This document shows positions 48,862 through 58,641 of a DNA stretch of 64,000 nucleotides, piece by piece. A program made the translations under genes and the position numbers. Every line of letters begins with the position of its first letter. Position 1 is the stretch's first letter. The notes under the pieces were generated by a model, which saw nothing but the letters and a program-made list of their open reading frames with translations, searched no databases and was not told where the DNA came from. Source of the stretch: Mycobacterium shimoidei (lineage in GTDB: Bacteria; Actinomycetota; Actinomycetes; Mycobacteriales; Mycobacteriaceae); NCBI GenBank assembly GCA_002101905.1, contig LQPU01000026.1, positions 23,757 to 87,756 on the forward strand. The letters are read 5' to 3'.

Positions 48862-51800
48862 TCACATCGCTTCGGCCATGGCGATGTGGCCGTCCGCCTC
48901 AAGCGATCTCGCCATGGCGTGATAGCGATCAGCGAAGTCGCGATAGCGTGCCTCGTCGCCGTGCGCCCGTGCCAGCAGCGCCCGTAGCCGCAATGCGGGT
49001 AGCTCAACGACCAGCGATCCAGGATTAGTTGGCGCGGTCAAGGCGTCAAGCGTTTCCTCGGCTTCGCGAAGGTCCGTTGCGGTAGCGCGGGTCAACAGCA
49101 ATTCGACGAAAACCGTAGTGACGGCGCCGCGACTGAACATTTCCCCTGTCTGCGACAGGTGCTGGACGATTGACCGCGCCAGCTCGATCCCGCCGTCGAG
49201 GTCACCGTTGCGGGCCTTCTCCCTGGCGATTTGGCTGTCAATGAAGGACAGGGTGGTCATGCTGAACCGTTCGCGCATCGCCGCGTCGCGGGTCTTCATC
49301 AGGAAGTCGAACCCATCGCCCCGCTCGGGGCCATCACGGTAGTAAAGCGCGATGCCCCGAATGAACCACGCCGCGGCGAGCGCGAAATCGTCGCCGGATC
49401 GTTCGGCGATCTGCAGCACTTCGGCGGTGTCTTCCAGTGCCTGATCGTCGGGTAGCAGACCGCCGGCGGTGATGGACATGTACTTGTACATGATCACGAA
49501 AACCAGTGATACCGGGTCATTCTCACGCGCCATCACAACCGCGCGATCTGCGTCCTCTCTGGCACCCTCCTGGCCGAGGCTCCCCCGCAAGATGCTGCGG
49601 ATGGCCGTCAGGATCGCCAGCGGTGAACCGAAGATGAGATTCCCCGCGGTGGGGTCGCCATCGGCCAGGTCAATGGCGCGGTCTGCCATCTGAAGTGCCT
49701 GGGCCACCTCGCCGGCTTCGTACTTGGCAAGTACCAATGGAAACGCCAGTCCGATGATCAGCGCGGGGTCACCGATCGACTCGAACAGCGCCATGCATTC
49801 GGTGGCCATCCGGGAAGACTCGCGGTGATACGAGTGAATCGTCAGGGCCATCACGTAGCCGACCATGCCCATGGCCAGCGACCGCTTGTCCCCGCAAACG
49901 GTTGTCAGCTCGCGTAGCTCGTCAAATCCGGTGTCTGCGACACTGCCGCCCACTCGCCATGCCGTGGCGCAGAGCAGAGTCCGCGGCGCTATGCGCATCG
50001 CGAGGTTTGCGGGATTGTCTTCAGGAAGCTGATCAGCGACCTGTCGGGCTCGCCGCCAACTCGTCCGTGCCGCAACGACATCGCGGTTGGCCGACCAGCC
50101 TCCGGCGCGCATGTGCCAGGTGAACGCGGCGGGCAAGTCGCCGGCGGCTTCCAGGTGCTCACCGATCAGCGCAGCATTTTCGTCCACCGACGCGTCGCGT
50201 TGCTCAATCGCGGTGGCCAGGCGCCGATGCAGTTGGGCACGATCAGCTTTGAGCTGAGCTTCGTACGCCACCGCGCGCACCAGCGGATGATGAAAGACGT
50301 ACTCGGGTTCTCGGGTGTCCTTCACCCGCTCGATCAGCTCCGCCGCGATCAGCTCATCAACGAACGGTTCGATGCCCAGCTCTGCCAGCAGGTGGGCAGC
50401 GAACCGCGAGCCGATAACCGCAGCTGCGCTCAGGGTCCGCTTCGCTTTCGGGTCGAGCCGGTCGATGCGTGCAGCGATGGTTGTCTGCAACGTGGCGGGC
50501 ACTGTGACATCCGCGGCGTCCGTCGTTGTCTGGAATGCCCCTGGGCGCCCGGTTAGGACGCCGCGTTCGGTGAGGTCGTGCACGATCTCCTCGGCGAAAA
50601 ACGGGTTTCCTCCGGCGCGATCGACGATCGAGTGGCTCAGGCCGCCAACCGAGGGATCCGAGCCAAGCAACTGCCCGACGAGCGCGGCGGTTTCCGATTC
50701 ATCAAGCGGCGCAAGCGAAATAGTGTGCGCGCCGGGGACCCGATACAGCACCCCCTGATATTCCGGCCGGTAAGTGATCAGCACCAGTGAGGGCGTCTGG
50801 GGGATCACCTCGAGGAAATCGGCCAACAGCGACTCGCTGACCTCGTCGACCCAATGGGCATCCTCGACGACGTACACCGCCGGTGTTTGTCGGGTCAGGG
50901 AAGCGGCGTTCAGCAGCGCGGTCAACCGTCGGCGGCGCGCATCCGGATCAATGGCCGGCAACGGAACACCCGGGTCGGCGATGCCCAGAAGGTCATGCAG
51001 CAGCAACAGGTCCTCGGCGTCGGCGTCGGGAACTTGCGCGCGCACTCGCTCGCGAGCGGTCTGCACGTCGACACCCTCGATGCCGGTGGCCGCCCTCAGC
51101 AGCCGCGCAACGGCGTAGAAGGGCACCTGAGTGGTGTGCGACTCGCAAAACGTGGTGAAAACCTCCACGCCGCGGCGATTCGCCATCGACCCGAGCTCGT
51201 GAACCAGACGGCTCTTCCCGATGCCCGCGGATCCCGCCACGGCGACCACCGCGCCGCGGCCGTGTATTGCGCGCTGCAACAGTTCGTCGATTACGGCCAT
51301 CTCCCCGCGCCGGCCGACGAGTGTCGATCTGTCGCGCCCGACCGCCGAGCGTCTTTCCGTCATGCCCAGCAGCCGGCGGGCGGGCACCGGCTCGACGGCG
51401 CCCTTGATCCGAACCAGTTGAACTTCGCCAAGCCGTGCAGCGTCATTGACGAGCCGCGCCGTCGACGCGCTGAGCATCACCCCGCCGGGCGGCGCCGCCG
51501 ACTCCATCCGTTGGGCCATGCCAACCTGCTCACCGACGGTGGTGTACCCGAACGGCCCGGGACCGATGTCACCGGCAACCACTTGACCGGAATTAAGTCC
51601 GACACGCAACTGCAGGTCAATCCCGTCGCGCTCGGCGATGTCGACGGCAAGTCGCTTCGCCTCGTCCTGCACACCCAAGGCAGCCCGACAGGCACGAATA
51701 GCATGGTCCTCCAACGCCACCGGTGCACCGAAGACGGCCATCACGCCGTCGCCGGTGAACTTGTCCACCGTGCCCCCGTAGCGCTGCACCACTGCCGCAC

Positions 51801-52020
51801 ATCGGTTAGCCAGCTCGGTCATGATCTCCCGCAGTCGCTCCGCCCCGACTGCCGCGGCAATGTCCATCGAGTGCACCACGTCGGCGAACAGCACCGTCAC
51901 TTGTTTGTACTCAGCGCGGGTACCGCCGTCATCGACCGGGGAACCACAGCCGTGACAAAACCGCGCGTTCTCGAGAAGCTCAGTGCCACATGACCGGCAC
52001 GCTGCCGGGACGGCGGACAT
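48862..52020 (-). CDS. Class III adenylate/guanylate cyclase fused to an AAA-type ATPase regulator
   Basis: A 1052-residue protein from ATG 52020 (a GTG two codons earlier is possible). The order is: a zinc-ribbon at residues about 8-28 (CRSCG ... CHGCG), a class III cyclase catalytic domain with metal Asp in LFADVV (about residue 47), Lys in VDKFTGDG (about 87), second Asp (about 91) and RVGLNSGQ, then a STAND/AAA ATPase (AGSAGIGKSRLVHELG, about 262-277) and a long helical TPR-like half (about 600-1050). This fits mycobacterial proteins such as Rv0891c or Rv1358 relatives; no DNA-binding LuxR domain is obvious. Cyclic-nucleotide and ATP-dependent signalling is likely; the stimulus is unknown. 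Confidence 0.88.
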   Translation of the reverse strand: MSAVPAACRSCGTELLENARFCHGCGSPVDDGGTRAEYKQVTVLFADVVHSMDIAAAVGAERLREIMTELANRCAAVVQRYGGTVDKFTGDGVMAVFGAPVALEDHAIRACRAALGVQDEAKRLAVDIAERDGIDLQLRVGLNSGQVVAGDIGPGPFGYTTVGEQVGMAQRMESAAPPGGVMLSASTARLVNDAARLGEVQLVRIKGAVEPVPARRLLGMTERRSAVGRDRSTLVGRRGEMAVIDELLQRAIHGRGAVVAVAGSAGIGKSRLVHELGSMANRRGVEVFTTFCESHTTQVPFYAVARLLRAATGIEGVDVQTARERVRAQVPDADAEDLLLLHDLLGIADPGVPLPAIDPDARRRRLTALLNAASLTRQTPAVYVVEDAHWVDEVSESLLADFLEVIPQTPSLVLITYRPEYQGVLYRVPGAHTISLAPLDESETAALVGQLLGSDPSVGGLSHSIVDRAGGNPFFAEEIVHDLTERGVLTGRPGAFQTTTDAADVTVPATLQTTIAARIDRLDPKAKRTLSAAAVIGSRFAAHLLAELGIEPFVDELIAAELIERVKDTREPEYVFHHPLVRAVAYEAQLKADRAQLHRRLATAIEQRDASVDENAALIGEHLEAAGDLPAAFTWHMRAGGWSANRDVVAARTSWRRARQVADQLPEDNPANLAMRIAPRTLLCATAWRVGGSVADTGFDELRELTTVCGDKRSLAMGMVGYVMALTIHSYHRESSRMATECMALFESIGDPALIIGLAFPLVLAKYEAGEVAQALQMADRAIDLADGDPTAGNLIFGSPLAILTAIRSILRGSLGQEGAREDADRAVVMARENDPVSLVFVIMYKYMSITAGGLLPDDQALEDTAEVLQIAERSGDDFALAAAWFIRGIALYYRDGPERGDGFDFLMKTRDAAMRERFSMTTLSFIDSQIAREKARNGDLDGGIELARSIVQHLSQTGEMFSRGAVTTVFVELLLTRATATDLREAEETLDALTAPTNPGSLVVELPALRLRALLARAHGDEARYRDFADRYHAMARSLEADGHIAMAEAM

Positions 52021-52067
52021 GCGCACAGAATCTCACAAAAAGCGCACGTCGGGGCCGGGCTGACCGT

Positions 52068-52532
52068 CTATTTGAAGAGGGGCTTGCCCTCGTTCGCCGC
52101 CGCGCGCTGCCGCTCAGCGGCGCGCAGGATCGCATTGGCGGTCAGGAATGCGGGCTTGTCGCGGTCGGCGGGCTTAATGGGCAGGTTGGCGGCGCAGCGC
52201 AGCACCATCAGCGCGAGGCCGCTGTAGGTGGCGTACGGGATGATCAGCAGGTTGGCGCACGCCATTGGGCCGTTCAACGTGATCACGTGCTGGCGTTTGT
52301 GTTCCCATCCCGGCCAGTTGAAGTCGGGGGGCCGCTCCAGCGACGGCCAATTGACGTTGATGGAAGTGATTTCACCGAGCACCGGGCTCAACGCGGTCAC
52401 CAGCCCCGGTAACTCGTTGGTCAGGCGATCTACCCGTGGCCACCACGCGCCGTCGATGTCGCGACCGAGTTCTCGGGCCACCGAGAGCCGTAGCGGATTG
52501 GCTCGGCGCCGGGTGGCGACCAGTGTGCTCAT
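52068..52532 (-). CDS. DUF5994-like small protein
   Basis: A 154-residue protein with an ATG at 52532. It contains NPLRLSVARELGRDIDGAWW near the N-terminus, SINVNWPSLERPPDFNWPGW and LIIPYATYSGLALMVLRCAA. This pattern fits the mycobacterial family I know as DUF5994; the functional role is unknown. The direction is the same as the cyclase and the gap is 47 bases, so they could share a transcript. It diverges from the GH16 gene over 137 bases. Confidence 0.7.
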   Translation of the reverse strand: MSTLVATRRRANPLRLSVARELGRDIDGAWWPRVDRLTNELPGLVTALSPVLGEITSINVNWPSLERPPDFNWPGWEHKRQHVITLNGPMACANLLIIPYATYSGLALMVLRCAANLPIKPADRDKPAFLTANAILRAAERQRAAANEGKPLFK

Positions 52533-52669
52533 CGGATTCCTTCGATCGGCATCGATCTAGAAATGCTCACGCTACGCCACCAGCGAATTCCGGTCACCGC
52601 CGGTTGGCGCCAACCGGCCGTGACGTGGTTTCATGTCACCGGTTGGGGGAGTTACAGGTGGGATATGAG

Positions 52670-53458
52670 ATGAATCGTCGCGACATGCTGCTGATGACGG
52701 GGTTCGGCATGCTGACAGCAGCGATCCCCTTGCCTAAGGCCGGCGCCGCGCCCACGGCTCAAACGAACTACATCTTTCACGACGAGTTCGACGGCCCGGC
52801 CGGCTCGGCCCCCGATCGGTCGAAGTGGTCGGTGGCCAAAGCCCGCGAGACCATGAAGGACCCGACGTATTGGGAGCGGCCGGAGAACGTCGGCCAGTAC
52901 CGCGACGACCGCAAGAACGTGTTCCTCGACGGCAACTCCAATCTCGTTCTGCGCGCCGCCAAAGACGGCAACACCTACTACAGCGGCAAAGTACAAAGCT
53001 TGTGGCGCGGCGGCATCGGCCACACCTGGGAAGCCCGGATCAAATTCAACTGCCTGACCGCCGGCTGCTGGCCGGCCTTCTGGCTCGGCAACGACAACAA
53101 CGGCGAAGTCGACATCGTGGAGTGGTACGGCAACGGCAGCTGGCCGTCGGCCACCACCGTGCACACCAAAGCCAACGGCGCCGAATGGGCCACGCAGAAC
53201 ATCTCGGTGGACAGCGGCTGGCACACCTGGCGCTGCCAATGGGATGACGCCGGGATGCGGTTCTGGAAGGACTACGCCGACGGCGCCGCGCCCTACTTCA
53301 CCGTTCCGGCCAATTCCATCGCCGACTGGCCGTTCAACGACCCTGGTTATCAGGTGTTTCCGGTGCTCAACCTGGCGGTCGCCGGGTCCGGCGGCGGCGA
53401 CCCCGGCCCGGGAAGCTATCCGGCCGAGATGCTCGTCGACTGGATCCGCGTCTGGTAA
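52670..53458 (+). CDS. Tat-exported family 16 glycoside hydrolase (beta-1,3-glucanase-like)
   Basis: A 262-residue protein. The ATG at 52670 begins MNRRDMLLMTGFGMLTAAIP, a twin-arginine-type signal with RR and an AGA cleavage region near residue 29. The GH16 catalytic motif GEVDIVEW (two Glu) is near residue 145. It should cleave beta-1,3- or mixed-linkage glucans outside the cell. H37Rv Rv0315 is an annotated beta-1,3-glucanase of this kind at another site. An AGGTGGG ribosome site is about 7 bases upstream. Confidence 0.88.
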   Translation: MNRRDMLLMTGFGMLTAAIPLPKAGAAPTAQTNYIFHDEFDGPAGSAPDRSKWSVAKARETMKDPTYWERPENVGQYRDDRKNVFLDGNSNLVLRAAKDGNTYYSGKVQSLWRGGIGHTWEARIKFNCLTAGCWPAFWLGNDNNGEVDIVEWYGNGSWPSATTVHTKANGAEWATQNISVDSGWHTWRCQWDDAGMRFWKDYADGAAPYFTVPANSIADWPFNDPGYQVFPVLNLAVAGSGGGDPGPGSYPAEMLVDWIRVW

Positions 53459-53469
53459 GCCTTACTGTT

Positions 53470-54345
53470 GTGACGATTGCAGCGGAGCCGCTCATTGTCG
53501 ACGGGGTCGGCGGGACACGGATCGTGGCCGACCGGCTGGGTGATCCGGACCGGCCGGCCGTGGTGTTCCTGCATGGCGGCGGGCAGACCCGCCGCAGCTG
53601 GGGCAAGGCGGCCGCGGCGGTGGCCGACCGAGGCTGGCAAGCAGTCACCGTCGATTTGCGCGGCCACGGCGAGTCGGATTGGTCCAAAGACGGCGACTAT
53701 CGGCTGAGCAGCTTCGCCGGCGACGTCCAAGAAGTGCTGCGTCATCTGCCGCCGCGCCCGGTCGTGGTGGGCGCATCGCTGGGTGGTTTCACGACAATGC
53801 TTCTGGTGGGCGAGATTTCACCCGGCATCGCCAGTGCGGTCGTTCTGGTCGACATTGTGCCCAACATGGATCCGTCTGGGGCGTCGCGGGTTCACAACTT
53901 CATGGCCGACCGGATGCAATCGGGATTCGAGTCACTCGACGAGGTCGCCGACGCGATCGCCGAGTACAACCCGCATCGGCCCCGGCCCACCGATCTGGAC
54001 GGGCTGCGCACCAACCTGCGTCGCCGCGGCGATCGCTGGTACTGGCACTGGGATCCGAAGTTCATCAGCAACACCGCCGCAAATCCGCCCGGCGAGGTGG
54101 CTGACGTCGACCGCATGAACGCCGCCGTCGAGAGGATCCTCGCCGCCGACATCCCCATGCTGTTGGTGCGCGGCCAGATGAGCGACCTGGTCAGCCAGGA
54201 ACGCGCCGACGAGTTCCTGGCCCGCTTCCCGGCGGTGGAGTTCGTCGACGTGCACGGCGCGGGACACATGGTCGCCGGCGACCGCAACGACATCTTCGCC
54301 GACGCGGTGTTGGATTTCCTTGCCCGGCACGGACAATCAACGTGA
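53470..54345 (+). CDS. Alpha/beta hydrolase
   Basis: A 291-residue single-domain alpha/beta hydrolase starting at GTG 53470, 11 bases after the glucanase. Landmarks are the oxyanion VVFLHGGGQTRRSW (about 31-44), the nucleophile elbow VGASLGGFTTM (Ser near 100), RGQMSDLV near 238, and a GAGHMVAGDR histidine near 266. It resembles the epoxide-hydrolase/haloperoxidase-like esterases common in mycobacteria. The substrate is unknown. Its end overlaps the convergent FUSC gene by nine bases. Confidence 0.85.
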   Translation: MTIAAEPLIVDGVGGTRIVADRLGDPDRPAVVFLHGGGQTRRSWGKAAAAVADRGWQAVTVDLRGHGESDWSKDGDYRLSSFAGDVQEVLRHLPPRPVVVGASLGGFTTMLLVGEISPGIASAVVLVDIVPNMDPSGASRVHNFMADRMQSGFESLDEVADAIAEYNPHRPRPTDLDGLRTNLRRRGDRWYWHWDPKFISNTAANPPGEVADVDRMNAAVERILAADIPMLLVRGQMSDLVSQERADEFLARFPAVEFVDVHGAGHMVAGDRNDIFADAVLDFLARHGQST

Positions 54346-56436
54346 GTCGGCGCCGAGGTCGACCGCCGCGTTGATCACCGCACGGTCGATCTGGCGCAGC
54401 GAATGCAGCGCGCCCAGCAGTGGTCGGCTCCCGTTCTGCCGGGCGATGCTGTCCGCCGCATCGAGGTAGTCGGCGGCAGGCAACACCGTCGCCGCATGGT
54501 CGTTGTCTAACGCGGTGATCAGCACGTCGGTGTTGTTGCGAATCCGCTCGGCGGCCGATCTGAGCGCCTCCGCCAATTCCGGTGTGACCTCGGGGCGTTG
54601 AGCGCTGCTGCGGGCCAGCACCCGCGCGTAGCGGTCGCACGCGGTGAGCATCCGCAGGCCGTGCCGCATGCTGCGCCGGCCCGCGAGGCCGCCGAGCCCG
54701 GCGGTCAAAGGCTTTGCGGTGGTGGCGAACTGCTGCAAGTCCTTGTCGAGTTGGCGCGCTGTCTCGGTGGGATTCGCGGTCGCGGCGTCACCCAACAGCG
54801 TCGCAACCGACGCGTCGATCACCGCCGACAGCGTGCTGAAAAACGCGCGGGCGTCGTTGCGGATGATGGTTCGGGTGTGGACCGGCAACACCAGCATCGC
54901 GGTGGCCACGCCGACGGCCGCACCGATCGCGGTTTCCTCAATTCGCAACAGCAGCACGTCGAAAGTGAACTGGCCGAGCAGACCGTAGAGCAACGCCAGC
55001 ATGGTGGTGATCCAGAAAGTCATCAAACCGTAGGTGACCTTCATGAAGTAGAAGGCGCAGAACAAGCACACGAAGATCGTCACGAGCGACGCGGTTTTGT
55101 CCCCGGAGATCAGCGTGGCGATCAGCACGCCGGCCGGCACACCCAGCACGGTGCCCACCAGCCGCTGCCAGCCCTTGTTGAGGCTGTCGCCCCACGAGTT
55201 GGTGCCGGCGAAGACCACGAACGCCGCGATCACCGCCCAATACCAGCGGTCCGGCGATACCGCCTCGCCGATCAGAATGGCCAATGACGCGGCGACAGTG
55301 ACCTGGATGGCCTGCCGGGTGGTGGTCCGCAACGCGGGCCGCTCCTGCGGTTCGGGCGAGTCGTTTTCCGCGGCGATCTCCGTGACGACGCGCGCCATGC
55401 GCGCTCGCACGTCGGCGGCGGCTCGCGCGGTGTCGCTGATCGCCAGCGCCAGCCGGCGCACCGCGGGGTCAGACGTCTCATCGAGCAGTCGCTGAGCCAT
55501 GTCCTCGGCGCGGCGAAGGCCGTCGGGAAGCGGTGTACGGACGGCCGCCGCGAGCTGAGCCAGCGCCGCTGCGAGCTCCGCGCGGGTGGCTGCGGGAATG
55601 TCGGCTTCCGCGGCCCGCGCACCGGCGGTGGCCACCCGCTCCACGGTCAGTTCGGCGTCGAACAGCCACTGGGCCAGGTCCTCGCCGCTGACCCCGGGCC
55701 ACAGCGCGCCGGGATTGACTTTGGCTTCGATCTGGCTCTGCATCATCAGCGCGGTCTGGTTGAGCCGGCCCATCCGGATCCGCAGCCGGCGGCGGCGCCG
55801 TTCGTCGAGTTGGCTGGCCCGCACGGCCTCGGCGGTGGTCTCGACGACGATGACCATCCGCGCCCGCAAAGCCCGAATGGTGCGTCGCAGCACGCTTTCC
55901 GGGCGATCGGGCATCAGGTAGACGCTCCACAGGAAGCTGCACAAGGTGCCCACCAGCACAGCCCCGATCAGCCACGGCAGCTCATGCGGGTGAGCGTGCA
56001 GATACAGCGTGAAGAAGTACGACATGAACGAGACCATCCCCAGCGCCACGCCACGCGGGCCGAAGCGGCGGAGATAGACCGCAATAAACACCACCACCAC
56101 GAACACCGCGTCGACGACCACGCGGTACGGCGCCAGCAGGGTGGCGAGGGTGATGGACAGCGCGGCCGGCAGCGGCAGCAGCGCCATGGTGATCTTTTGC
56201 CGTCGCGGATCGGGCTCGTTGACCGATCGCGCCGAAATCATGGTGATCAGGACGCCCAGCAGCGCGACGGTCAGCGGTTGGCCGGTGGCCTTGGTCAGCA
56301 GGAACAGGATTGCGAGCGCCGACGCCAGCGCGGCCGTGGTCCGGGTGGCCATGCGCAGCCGCAGCAACCCGGGGTCCGAGCCGATGAACCAGGTCAGTGC
56401 TCGCGCGTAGAGCCCGGCTATCGACGTGTCTGCCAC
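54337..56436 (-). CDS. FUSC-family membrane protein (aromatic-acid-exporter-like)
   Basis: A 699-residue protein of the FUSC/YccS/ArAE type, which exports aromatic acids or related compounds. Two blocks of about six hydrophobic helices (residues about 30-170 and 385-520) flank a cytoplasmic helical region. The first block begins TRTTAALASALAILFLLTKA and the second has TTRQAIQVTVAASLAILIGEA, an internal repeat typical of the family. It diverges from galT and converges on the hydrolase. The transported compound is unknown. Confidence 0.82.
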   Translation of the reverse strand: MADTSIAGLYARALTWFIGSDPGLLRLRMATRTTAALASALAILFLLTKATGQPLTVALLGVLITMISARSVNEPDPRRQKITMALLPLPAALSITLATLLAPYRVVVDAVFVVVVFIAVYLRRFGPRGVALGMVSFMSYFFTLYLHAHPHELPWLIGAVLVGTLCSFLWSVYLMPDRPESVLRRTIRALRARMVIVVETTAEAVRASQLDERRRRRLRIRMGRLNQTALMMQSQIEAKVNPGALWPGVSGEDLAQWLFDAELTVERVATAGARAAEADIPAATRAELAAALAQLAAAVRTPLPDGLRRAEDMAQRLLDETSDPAVRRLALAISDTARAAADVRARMARVVTEIAAENDSPEPQERPALRTTTRQAIQVTVAASLAILIGEAVSPDRWYWAVIAAFVVFAGTNSWGDSLNKGWQRLVGTVLGVPAGVLIATLISGDKTASLVTIFVCLFCAFYFMKVTYGLMTFWITTMLALLYGLLGQFTFDVLLLRIEETAIGAAVGVATAMLVLPVHTRTIIRNDARAFFSTLSAVIDASVATLLGDAATANPTETARQLDKDLQQFATTAKPLTAGLGGLAGRRSMRHGLRMLTACDRYARVLARSSAQRPEVTPELAEALRSAAERIRNNTDVLITALDNDHAATVLPAADYLDAADSIARQNGSRPLLGALHSLRQIDRAVINAAVDLGADSR

Positions 56437-56448
56437 GTCACCAAGCTA

Positions 56449-57537
56449 GTGTTCGACATCGTGACGGCGCCGACCCGGGCAAAACTGGCCGACGGCCGCG
56501 AGCTGCTGTTCTTCGCGCTGCCCGGACACCAGCCCGCCCCGGTTCCCGATCGACGCCCACTGCCGCAGTTCGACCCGCATCAGTCGGAGTTGCGGTTCGA
56601 CCGCACCATCGGGCAGTGGGTGATCGTCGCCGCGCGGCGGCAGGACCGCACCTACAAGCCGCCGCCCGATCAGTGCCCGCTGTGTCCGGGACCGACGGGC
56701 CTGACCAGTGAGATACCCGCGCCCGACTACGACGTCGTCGTGTTCGAGAACCGGTTCCCCAGCCTGTCGGGCACTTCGGCGGTGGGGAAGGTGCCCGACG
56801 GGTTTGTGACGGTACCGGCCGCCGGGCGCTGCGAGGTGATCTGCTTTTCCAGCAACCACGACAGTTCGTTCGCCGACTTGGATCCCGCGCAAGCACGGCT
56901 GGTGATCGAGGCGTGGCGGCATCGCACGAGTTTCCTGATGGCGGCGCCCGGCGTGGAGCAGGTGTTCTGCTTCGAGAACCGCGGCGAGGAGATCGGGGTG
57001 ACGCTGACCCATCCGCACGGGCAGATCTACGGTTATCCGTTTTTGACTCCGCGCACCGCGGCGATGCTTGGTCAGGCTCGCGAGCATCGAAACCGCTGTG
57101 GCGGCAACTTATTCGAGGACCTGCTGGCCCGTGAGGTCGCTGACGGCAGTCGCATTGTCGCCCGCAGCGAGCTGTTCACGGCGTTCGTGCCGTTCGCGGC
57201 CCGCTGGCCGGTGGAGGTGCACATCTACCCGAATCGGTTCGTGCACAACCTTCTTGAGTTGGACGAGGCCGAGCTGGATGACTTCGGGCGGATGTACCGC
57301 GACGTGTTGGGCCGCTTCGACCGGATGTATGACGCTCCGTTGCCGTATATGTCGGCGCTGCACCAATACGCCGACACCGACACTCAGCGCGAGGGCTACT
57401 TTCATGTCGAGCTGATGTCGATTCGGCGCAGCGCGGTCGCATTGAAGTACCTGGCGGCCTCCGAGTCGGCGATGGACGCCTTCATCAGCGACGTGATGCC
57501 GGAGAACGTAGCTGCGCGGCTGCGAGAGCTGGCATGA
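56449..57537 (+). CDS. galT: Galactose-1-phosphate uridylyltransferase
   Basis: A 362-residue intact HIT-superfamily enzyme of the Leloir pathway that exchanges UMP between UDP-glucose and galactose-1-phosphate. The zinc pair CPLC is at residues 76-79, and the active site [12 protein letters not shown] gives the HxHxQ motif with the catalytic His at about 190. I placed the start at GTG 56449; GTG at 56461 is an alternative. In H37Rv the gene is split into galTa and galTb (Rv0618-0619); here it is one frame. Its stop overlaps galK (ATGA). Confidence 0.92.
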   Translation: MFDIVTAPTRAKLADGRELLFFALPGHQPAPVPDRRPLPQFDPHQSELRFDRTIGQWVIVAARRQDRTYKPPPDQCPLCPGPTGLTSEIPAPDYDVVVFENRFPSLSGTSAVGKVPDGFVTVPAAGRCEVICFSSNHDSSFADLDPAQARLVIEAWRHRTSFLMAAPGVEQVFCFENRGEEIGVTLTHPHGQIYGYPFLTPRTAAMLGQAREHRNRCGGNLFEDLLAREVADGSRIVARSELFTAFVPFAARWPVEVHIYPNRFVHNLLELDEAELDDFGRMYRDVLGRFDRMYDAPLPYMSALHQYADTDTQREGYFHVELMSIRRSAVALKYLAASESAMDAFISDVMPENVAARLRELA

Positions 57538-58619
57538 CTGTGCGGTACGCGGCGCCGGGGCGGATCAACCTGATCGGCGAGCACACCGACTACAACCTCG
57601 GCTGGGCGCTGCCGATCGCGTTGCCGCAACGCACGGTGGTGACGTTCACGCCCTCGGATGCGTCGGCGATCACGGTGAGCAGCGACCGCATGGACGGCTC
57701 GGTGCTGGTGCCGCTCGACACGGCGCCGGGCGGGGTGCACGGGTGGGCCGGCTATGTGGCGGGGGTGGTGTGGGCATTAGCGGACGCCGGGTATCCGGTT
57801 CCCGGCGGTGCGATGTCGGTGACCAGCGAGGTCGAGATGGGGTCGGGGCTGTCGTCGTCGGCGGCGCTGGAATGCGCGACGCTCGGCGCGCTGCTGTGCG
57901 CCGCGGGCGTACAGCTCGACCGGATGGAGCAGGCGCGGATTGCGCAGCGCGCCGAGAACGAGTATGTCGGCGCCCCAACGGGTTTGCTCGACCAGATCGC
58001 GGCGCTGTTCGGGGCGCCGTCGACGGCGCTGCTGATCGACTTTCGCGAGCTCAGTGTGACGCCGGTGTCGTTTGATCCGGTTGCGCATGGCGTCGCGCTG
58101 CTGTTGATCGACTCCCGGGCCCGGCACACCCACGCCGGAGGCGAGTACGCGGCGCGGCGCGCGTCGTGCGAACGCGCAGCGGCCGCGCTGGGCGCCGCGT
58201 CGCTGCGTGAGGTGCGCGACGTGTCGGCGTTGGCCCGGCTCACCAACCCGGTCGATGCCCGTCGCGCCCGGCACGTGCTGACCGAGAACCAACGGGTGCT
58301 CGATTTCGTTGCCGCGTTGGGTGATTCGGACTATCCCGAAGCGGGCCGGATCTTCGCCGCGTCACACGCATCGATGCGCGACGACTTCGAAATCACCACG
58401 CCGCACATCGATTTGATCGTCGACGCCGCCGTCGGCGCCGGCGCGTTCGGCGCGCGGATGACCGGCGGCGGGTTCGGTGGATGTGTGATCGCGCTGGTGC
58501 GCGCCGATCAGGTCGAGGGGGTCAGCGAGGCGGTGCGACGGGCGTTGCGCGACGCGGGGTATGAGGAGCCGGTGATCAGTTGTACCCATGCTGCGGCGGG
58601 CGCGGGTCCGGTGCGGTAG
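57534..58619 (+). CDS. galK: Galactokinase
   Basis: A 361-residue GHMP kinase that phosphorylates galactose. The family segments are all visible: [13 protein letters not shown] at the N-terminus, the ATP motif [13 protein letters not shown] near residue 102 and [13 protein letters not shown] near residue 308. The ATG overlaps the galT stop. The galT-galK pair should be one operon, and galE at 7882 may complete the pathway, though it is far away. Confidence 0.95.
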   Translation: MTVRYAAPGRINLIGEHTDYNLGWALPIALPQRTVVTFTPSDASAITVSSDRMDGSVLVPLDTAPGGVHGWAGYVAGVVWALADAGYPVPGGAMSVTSEVEMGSGLSSSAALECATLGALLCAAGVQLDRMEQARIAQRAENEYVGAPTGLLDQIAALFGAPSTALLIDFRELSVTPVSFDPVAHGVALLLIDSRARHTHAGGEYAARRASCERAAAALGAASLREVRDVSALARLTNPVDARRARHVLTENQRVLDFVAALGDSDYPEAGRIFAASHASMRDDFEITTPHIDLIVDAAVGAGAFGARMTGGGFGGCVIALVRADQVEGVSEAVRRALRDAGYEEPVISCTHAAAGAGPVR

Positions 58620-58641
58620 CTCCCGCATGAGAAAATAGGGA

